Source: Owenia fusiformis (taxonomy: Eukaryota > Annelida > Polychaeta > Sabellida > Oweniidae). Taken from it: a stretch of 64,000 nucleotides of DNA. A model generated the notes under the pieces. The model was not told where the DNA came from. It saw nothing but the letters and a program-made list of their open reading frames with translations, and did not search any database. The number at the start of each line of letters is the position of its first letter. Positions within the stretch are counted from its first letter, which is position 1. The position numbers and the translations under genes were made by a program. Shown here one piece after another: positions 57,690-64,000 of the stretch. The stretch is from positions 2,702,001-2,766,000 of the forward strand of contig CAIIXF020000002.1 in the NCBI GenBank assembly GCA_903813345.2. The letters are read 5' to 3'.

Positions 57690-58110
57690 CCTGTTTTCTT
57701 CAGGTTGGTTTCAAAATGGCAATTCAACTAATGTCAAGGACGTTTGAGTTCACGAGATATAAACGAGATTTCCAAATTTTTGAACTCTGACGTTTAACCT
57801 CAAACATGTTACCAACTCTGAAACTCCGCCTTCTCATTACCATTCCGCCCTATTCACCGGATATAACGTAATCCAGAAACACTAGCGAATAGTGATATGC
57901 ACAGAAATTTGCATAAATGCATTTCCGGAACTATGCTCCGCCCATCCACGTGTGATTTGTTTACAAACATAATGACGTCACTAGTGAAATCTCGTATCGT
58001 GTTGCATACTGGGAATTGAGAATGACAAACATGGCGGTTATTGATATCAACTAAAATCGTCTGAAAGTTTTATGAATATCTTCAGTTATAAGACAGAACA
58101 AGTAAAAGTA
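57690..58110. promoter_or_regulatory. Possible bidirectional promoter
   Basis: Motifs packed here include CTCCGCC and CCGCCC, CACGTG, a full CRE (TGACGTCA, 57973-57980) and a YY1-like AACATGGCGG (58028-58037). On the minus strand GAAAACAG|GTGAGTTG (57690) looks like a splice donor, and on the plus strand ACAAGTAAAAGTAAG near 58098 could be another. This pattern suits a TATA-less promoter between two first exons, but no coding exon was recognised on either side. Confidence 0.4.
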
Positions 58111-59520
58111 AGAATGTAAGTTCTTTATTCAGTATTCATATTATCATTATACGATCTTTTATCAAAATTCATGAAACACCACATCTGGCAATATGTCGTC
58201 TCTATAGTCTGAATATTTTCTACCAAATTTCAAAAAATATCAGACTAGAGGATATAGTTTAATCCAATATGGCTGATGTTGAAATTTGCAAAATATCTTG
58301 AGTGTTTCCTTAAACTCCCAATAACTTCAAAATTACAAACGGTATATAAAAAATACCTATTTCAACATAGAGATTATATATTAATCTTTAAACTAACTAT
58401 ATGAATAATATACTGAGACAATGTAACTTGTTTAGAAATTGGACAAAGTATGGGAAAATATTTACCACATCCAGAAGATCCAAAAGCAGGCCCAACACTA
58501 AAGTATGTAATACAGTAGTTACTAAACCTTTTTAAAGGTGGCATATCAGTACAGTCTCAGTATGTGGTGTGTTGAGAGGTAGTATACATTGGGTAGGAAT
58601 AATCAGTATTTAATATTTAATAACAATATTTAATATTTGAAAATATTTATAAAAGTGCATGTCACACTAGTATGCCACTATTTGGTATTAAAATAAAGAG
58701 GAGGAGTTCAACTTTCATTTGAATTACGAAAATAGCGATGTAGGTCAAAAATAGTTCCGACGTTAGCATGTTTACTTCGCGTTTGCCCGTCATATCAGAG
58801 TTGAGGAAGTGGTGGCAAACGCGAGTTACAATAAATGGACGCTAATATCTCAAAAAGTAACCTGACTCCATTTAATTTGATGTAGATCAATCGAACCCCT
58901 ATATGAACAGGTACATTTTGATATATAACACTATCGGGGGTAAGCGTTTTATAGTTGGTCACGAACGGCATAGGTGCAAAGTATTGTTATGAATTTTCGA
59001 ATTTGATGTTGGATTACGGTACTCATACCCTGAGTAATGTAGTTTGGTTGGGAGATTGGTGGGCGATAATAAGTGTTTCCCGGGAATACATAGAATGTTC
59101 ACAATACATTTCTATCAGATCTAAAATTGTCAGTTTTTGTGCAAAAGTCCTGAAATTTTTGCAGAATTTAAAAAAAATAAAAACAGAATTTCTCAGATTT
59201 ATTTTCTCAAATAGACGCATTATCCTGTTATCTTGAAGTTGTGGCAGGTTTAGTGCCAATGCATAACAAAGCGACAGTGGGCTTATTCAACAAAGTCATT
59301 ATAAAATTATATTGTCACAATTTGGCCAAGATCCACGGCAAAATGCACCAGCTAACTCACCTTTTTACGATAATTCCAAAAAGTTTGAGCAATCCGTAAT
59401 TTGTTTTCACAAATTCGGAGCATAACGTCGGTTTATTTTCACTTCTCTCTCGAAAAAGAAGTAGAATAACTCTCACGTTCATTCAAAGTGGGCGCCACGC
59501 TGCTTACCCCGTCAGACATA
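58111..59520. other. Non-coding stretch
   Basis: No gene or repeat with clear boundaries was recognised. Frames at 58955-59259 overlap on both strands and show no domain. Confidence 0.4.
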
Positions 59521-59916
59521 TCCCGGGACCACGGTGTCCAATGTCTTCACCTTAACCACAGTTATACCTGGGTATTTACTAGTGGGTCTTTTAGGGTGAC
59601 GAATGGCTGAGATCACATTGCAGTCTAATTTAAATCCATCCTTAAGCAGTGTATTAACTTTGTTTTGAACATCATCAGCTGCTTCTTCTTGCTACTCTTC
59701 GATATGTTTAATGACGAATTCATGAAAGTCATTTGTTGCGGGAGGTACATTTACTTTGAGAATGTTTATCTGGTCTTGTAAACGTTCATGTGTACCAGCT
59801 ATTTCAGTTCTGATTTCGGCCTTGGTTTCTTTAGACTTACCGTCTACTGCTTCCATAATTCTGGTTCCTTGGTTTGCCATCTCAGTCTTAATATTGGAAA
59901 TTTACTCGGTGATGGT
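59521..59916 (-). pseudogene. LINE ORF1-like remnant, coiled-coil and C-terminal part
   Basis: Read on the minus strand, MANQGTRIMEAVDGKSKETK starts a charged coiled-coil-like region, and after a stop (near 59690) the frame continues with EEAADDVQNKVNTLL and VISAIRHPKRPTSKYPGIT. This matches the layout of ORF1 proteins of non-LTR elements, coiled coil followed by an RNA-binding fold, though the family is not certain. Another stop lies upstream near 59902. It is continuous across the foldback insertion with 60904-61274. Confidence 0.5.
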
Positions 59917-59924
59917 ATCTATCA

Positions 59925-60895
59925 GGTTTCTAGACAACTCATCCCAAGACAACTCATCCCAAGACAAGTCATCCCTAAGACAAGTCATCCCAAGACAAGT
60001 CATCCCTAAGACAACTCATCCCAAGACATCTCATCCCAAGACATCTCATCCCAAGACAACTCATCCCAAGACATCTCATCCCAAGACAAGTCATCCCACT
60101 AGCATAATTGATCAATTATTTAATTTGTCCTCTATATTATATATATCCCTTTTTCATTTTTACGATTACAAAGTGATATTTGATTATACACTCAATATTA
60201 ATATTGATAATTTTTAGCGTTTTGAAAAGGCACTTGAAAGATTGTTCTACTTTTACGTATCGGTATTTTTTTTAATTCTGGGTTATTCTCCCAATTCTCA
60301 ATATATTTGAGAATATAGAATTGAAGATAAAAGTCAAAGACATAATTGCCAAATTCAATCATCATGATTCTGAAAGTTTAAAATTAGAAATCTTATTTAA
60401 GAATAAGCCAAATATGACATATTGGAATTAAACAAAATATTTTAAAACAAAGACTGAATTAATCTGGGAGAATTATTCTGATAATACCCCGGATAATACA
60501 TTCTTCTTGCATTAATCCTAATCTGACACCCTTGATGATCTTTGATTTAATAATCAAAGTATATATTGATTTGAACATGTTTATCTTTATCCCAATTAAT
60601 CAACAAAAATTAACTAAAACTAGGCTATACTAGCTACAAAATACAAAATATATTCTATGGCCAAACACAGAGTGCTAACTGCTAAAATTAATTGTATAAA
60701 ATATTGTTATTTTTCAAGTTGGGAAGAGTTGTCTTGGGGATGAGTTGTCTTGGGATGAGATGTCCTGGGATGAGATGTCTTGGGATGAGTTGTCTTGGGA
60801 TGAGATGTCTTAGGGATGAGATGTCTTGGGATGAGATGTCTTGGGGATGAGTTGTCTTGGGATGAGTTGTCTTAGGGATGAGTTGTCCTGTTACC
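59925..60895. mobile_element. Foldback-type element: TIRs made of 15-bp tandem repeats
   Basis: The left terminal repeat (59932-60098) is about eleven units of AAGACAACTCATCCC, and the right one (60721-60890) is the same in reverse complement (GGGATGAGTTGTCTT). Outermost sequences are GGTTTCTAGACAACTC on the left and, on the minus strand, GGTAACAGGACAACTC on the right. An exact 8-bp target duplication ATCTATCA flanks it (59917-59924 and 60896-60903). The ~620-bp AT-rich interior has no recognisable gene, so the element is non-autonomous. Tandem-repeat TIRs are the hallmark of foldback elements; hAT- or P-type transposases give 8-bp duplications. Confidence 0.85.
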
Positions 60896-60903
60896 ATCTA
60901 TCA

Positions 60904-61274
60904 TAGTCTATTGTCCCCTTTGTAGCGATAGAAATATTCCCATTATGGACATTGAAGCTGTTTGTGGTTGTTCAGTAGCTGTGGCTGTAGCCCTGGGAAA
61001 AACCACCCTCTGCTCCTCCGGCTTTTGGGAAACCACCAGACTGTCCACACCGAGGCGGAAGACCCTCACGATGTAGGCCATCCTGTAATGTCGCTTCCAA
61101 TGTTGGCGAACCCTTGTGTGTAACAGTCTTTTTCGAAATTTGACCTTTATTACTCTTATTTATTCCTGTTTTCAGAGGCCATTCCACCACATCTTTTTTA
61201 CAAACTGGTGCCATTTTTGTAAAACTTTTGACCGGAAGTCGAAATTCTAGACGGTTGAGCGTCGATTTCTCCAA
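60904..61274 (-). pseudogene. Unrecognised ORF, probably N-terminal part of the split ORF1-like gene
   Basis: The minus-strand frame from 61274 or from the internal ATG at about 61214 (MAPVCKKDVVEWPLKTGIN) is Lys-rich and then Gly-rich (SGGFPKAGGAEGGFSQGYSH), stopping at 60972. In a neighbouring frame a Gln/Thr/Ser-containing reading continues toward the foldback insertion and, across it, toward the coiled-coil remnant, with stops. I recognise no domain. CCGGAAGT, an ETS-type word, lies just upstream of the internal ATG, so a host first exon is an alternative. Confidence 0.35.
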
Positions 61275-61792
61275 CAGTTTTCAATAAAACTACATAAAAT
61301 GATTATGAAATAGCATTAAACTATAAAAAAGTATTAGTCATCTTATATGCATATCTGAAATTTAAGAACCATACGCAATGTACTTCCTGAGATACATTGA
61401 CTTTAAAATTTGAACCAATGCTCACATGGTCCATGACGTCATTAAATTGAATACATGTTGTGAATGCCTTGAAAGGCTGAAATTATTTGGTCAATCTTTG
61501 TTTTTTGAACAGTTAGTCAGGTTATGTTACAAATGATATATAACCAATCAAAATATAGAGTCTATTGTGTAGTCTTCCGTTGCAGGAATGTTGTTGTAGC
61601 ATTCTGTCCACCAGTCTTTGAAACCATATCTTCACAGGCTGGTATCGAAAGATTTGTCCGCTGTGACGGAGCCTGCTATTTTTCATAAAAAACACTAAGA
61701 ATGCTTCTTTTTTAACTCATATGTTTCGTTATATCAAAGATAATTACTTACTCCATGCAATGGATATATCATTCGCATGTAACCTTCACTAG
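61275..61792. other. Non-coding stretch
   Basis: Nothing recognised between the ORF1-like remnant and the second foldback-like element. Confidence 0.35.
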
Positions 61793-62957
61793 ACAACTCG
61801 TCCCCTTGACAACTCATCCTTTATCACACAAAGCCAAATTATTTTTGGAAAGAAATATTTAAAAAATACACCTTGGATCATTGCATTATAAATATTATCT
61901 TTTACTGTATTGACACAAATAAAACCGTCATGCAGTCAAATGGTGCATTTGAGACTTTCATCTCTTTTATATTACATGACTTAATATATCATGACAAAAA
62001 ATTAAGTTCTCTCTTTGCATAATTTTGAAACATGAACTTCAGTAACTTCATCTGTAAATACTGTGAAAAAATAATCTGGATTGGATTAAAGAATATTTGA
62101 ACTATGAATAACAAACATATAATGACATCAAAGGAGCTTAATTATTCAACCAATGTTAATATACTATTGAAATTGTATATTAAAAGTAAAATTAAAGGTA
62201 AATATTGATATAACAAATTACAGATTAATTGGTTAATTATTTCCTTGACAATATCATAGTTGATAAACTGTTTTACAGATTTCCCCTCCAGAAAGTCTTT
62301 GTTCACTTGTACTCCACTTGGTTATGCTTTCACCGAATCAGATCGCTTCGAAACAAAATGTCCTTGAAGGTACAAGTTTTCTCGTTTCCTCATTTCATTT
62401 TTATCACAAATGTGTGTCAGTATCATATGTCAGTATCATATGTTTGGGAACAAATAGTACAGAAGACAAAAGAATCATCGCTTTAATTCCTCATTATTGT
62501 AATGTAAATGGAAAGAGTAAGAAGTGCAGATCTTATTCATTTTTGAAGTTCCATTTATGTAACAAAAGTGAGGTATTAAATCGACGAAAGTTTTGTTTGC
62601 AAACATGTACATTTTCTTAGACATATCATACGACACACGTTCGTGATAAAAATGTTGTTTTAATTCTGCCTACAACTGGTGAAATAAGGAAAATAGAAAA
62701 ATCGTACCTTTGAGGCTCTCACATTTTGTTACCGAAACGATCCATTTAAAATGTTATTGAGTGGAGTACCAGTATTGATAATATAATATTAAATTACTCA
62801 AACATGCCAAAGGATGAGTCGTCCAGGGTATGAGTTGTCTAGGGGTTGAGTTGTCCAGGGGATGAGTTATCTAGGGGATGAGTCGTCCAGGGGATGAGTT
62901 GTCTAAGGGATGAGTTGTCCAGGGATGAGTCGTCTAGGGGATGAGTTGTCCGGGTAC
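61793..62957. mobile_element. Second foldback-like element, asymmetric arms
   Basis: The left end has only two units (AGACAACTCGTCCC and TTGACAACTCATCC). The right end (62811-62957) has about nine units of GGGGATGAGTTGTCTA type and ends CCGGGTACC, matching the outer end of the element at 59925 when read inwards (GGTACCCGGACAACTC). The interior of about 1 kb is AT-rich without a recognised gene. No clear target duplication was found. Confidence 0.6.
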
Positions 62958-63498
62958 CATCATATGCAATTTGTCTTAATGTATGAATGAATTTAACTGG
63001 TATAATTCTGTTTTCTCATTCTCTAACATGTTCTATTGATTTTTTCTTCTACAATGCTATTATTTTGAGTCAATATTCCCCAACATTTCACAAATTCCTA
63101 TGAAAACATTGATAACATCAAAAAATTAGGTGATTTGTTCAAGAAGTTTGAAGAGTATGTTTATATTTTAAGAATCTAAATTACAATGAGCATATCCTAG
63201 ATTTAATGGATGTTTATAACAAAGTGTCCCATTTCAATTTTTTTCAAAATGTTGGCCTTTGCATGTTATGTACTTTTGATGGCTGTCGGGTCGAACACTC
63301 TTGGCAAATTCTTCCACTGTGACCTGTGGAGTTTTTGCCTCAAATGTTTGCAGTTGTCATCCAGGGTTCAGTCATCACTTTTAAATCTCTTCTGCCCCTT
63401 CTTAATTGTCGTTCTATCTGGTGTATACTCTTATCATACTTTTTCATGGTAGCATAAGTTTGTGTGACTGTGAGTTCGAGTGAAGTATGAAATTAGGC
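62958..63498. other. Non-coding stretch
   Basis: No gene was recognised with confidence. Minus-strand sequence near 63240-63460 is Lys/Arg-rich and could belong to the decayed element ending at 63926. Confidence 0.35.
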
Positions 63499-63926
63499 CA
63501 CCAAATGCAAGGCCCTCTGTTATTAGGTGAGAATTGCAGCCATTTCTGCAATTTCTTGACTGTGACTGAATTTGAATGTATGACTATTGAACTGTGGTAT
63601 AATGACACCACGGTGCCAAATATCATTATTTGTACTTGGTAAACATCATGCTGAATAAATTTAACAAAATCCTAAATATTTTGATCATTTAAAAGAAAGA
63701 AATATTAATAAAATAACACTTTGGAAAAATGGTACCTGCCCCACCCACCCCTACCCCCATGTTGCTATAGCAACCATATTTAGACTCAATGCCAATGCTT
63801 GATGCTGAAACTTAGGAATATAACAGATTAAACTTCAATTGTAATATCCACAAAATGTCAGTTGAATTGAAGAATATTAAAGAAAGTTAGAGCATAAAGT
63901 GCATTACTTCTGGGACAACCCTCGTA
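63499..63926 (-). mobile_element. Terminal part of a mariner-like element
   Basis: Read on the minus strand the end is TACGAGGGTTGTCCCAGAAG, followed by TAATGC, which resembles Tc1/mariner terminal repeats and the ends of the elements at 18838 and 19327. A GTTGCTATAGCAAC word at 63762 is also shared with the mariner terminal repeats at 40771 and 50213. The opposite end was not found in the window, and no transposase motif is readable. Confidence 0.5.
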
Positions 63927-64000
63927 TTGCTTTGATTTGAGTTGATAGTTCATGTAAGTAAATTCGGGTATGTTTAATGACATTGTACTTTATATATTAC

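Noticed and set aside
59756-60217. Frame with repeated His-Pro-Lys-Thr-Ser near 60000
   Set aside because: It is the foldback terminal repeat read in frame (15-bp units stay in register).

Overview
This is a eukaryotic (animal) genomic window that is AT-rich and made almost entirely of transposable elements, tandem repeats and inverted repeats. No complete, intact host protein gene could be supported. The spliced Crypton gene, animal-type non-LTR elements, long-TIR mariners and abundant MITEs suggest a marine invertebrate, perhaps a mollusc or another lophotrochozoan. That placement is inference, because nothing in the window is species-diagnostic.

Layout. 1-11070 holds one decayed CR1-like LINE (LINE-A: PHD-finger ORF1, then endonuclease and reverse transcriptase). 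Its ORF1 is cut by a 5.1-kb insertion (2435-7548) full of CCATGG/ATGCAAT palindromic repeats; removing the insertion at a 5-bp duplicated target makes ORF1 continuous. 11424-12958 is a Crypton-type tyrosine-recombinase gene with a clean intron, damaged by one stop, one frameshift and a 31-bp duplication. 14441-15823 is the endonuclease part of a second LINE (LINE-B), and 18430-18720 is a distant reverse-transcriptase scrap. 18838-20971 is a mariner-like element with a second long-TIR mariner nested in it. 21525-27801 holds minisatellites, copies 1 and 2 of a dispersed ~1.4-kb repeat, an array of GGCCCAACGTTGGGCC-type palindromes and a broken Ty3-type gag on the minus strand.

32824-49463 is a near-perfect 16.6-kb palindrome: two 8,241-bp arms around a 158-bp spacer that lies inside a mariner-like element. 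A separate long-TIR mariner (50065-50886) and an inverted third copy of the 1.4-kb repeat (52646-54365, carrying a hAT-like MITE with an 8-bp target duplication) follow. 55094-55585 is a GC-rich Harbinger-like MITE. 57690-58110 looks like a bidirectional promoter. 59521-61274 is a minus-strand LINE ORF1-like remnant interrupted by a foldback-type element (59925-60895) whose inverted repeats are 15-bp tandem arrays and which has an 8-bp target duplication. Related arrays occur at 16828-16999 and 61793-62957.

No genes here act together as a host pathway. What ties the window together is mobile-element biology: nested insertions whose target duplications can still be read, and one recent large inverted duplication. 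All comparisons were made by eye.
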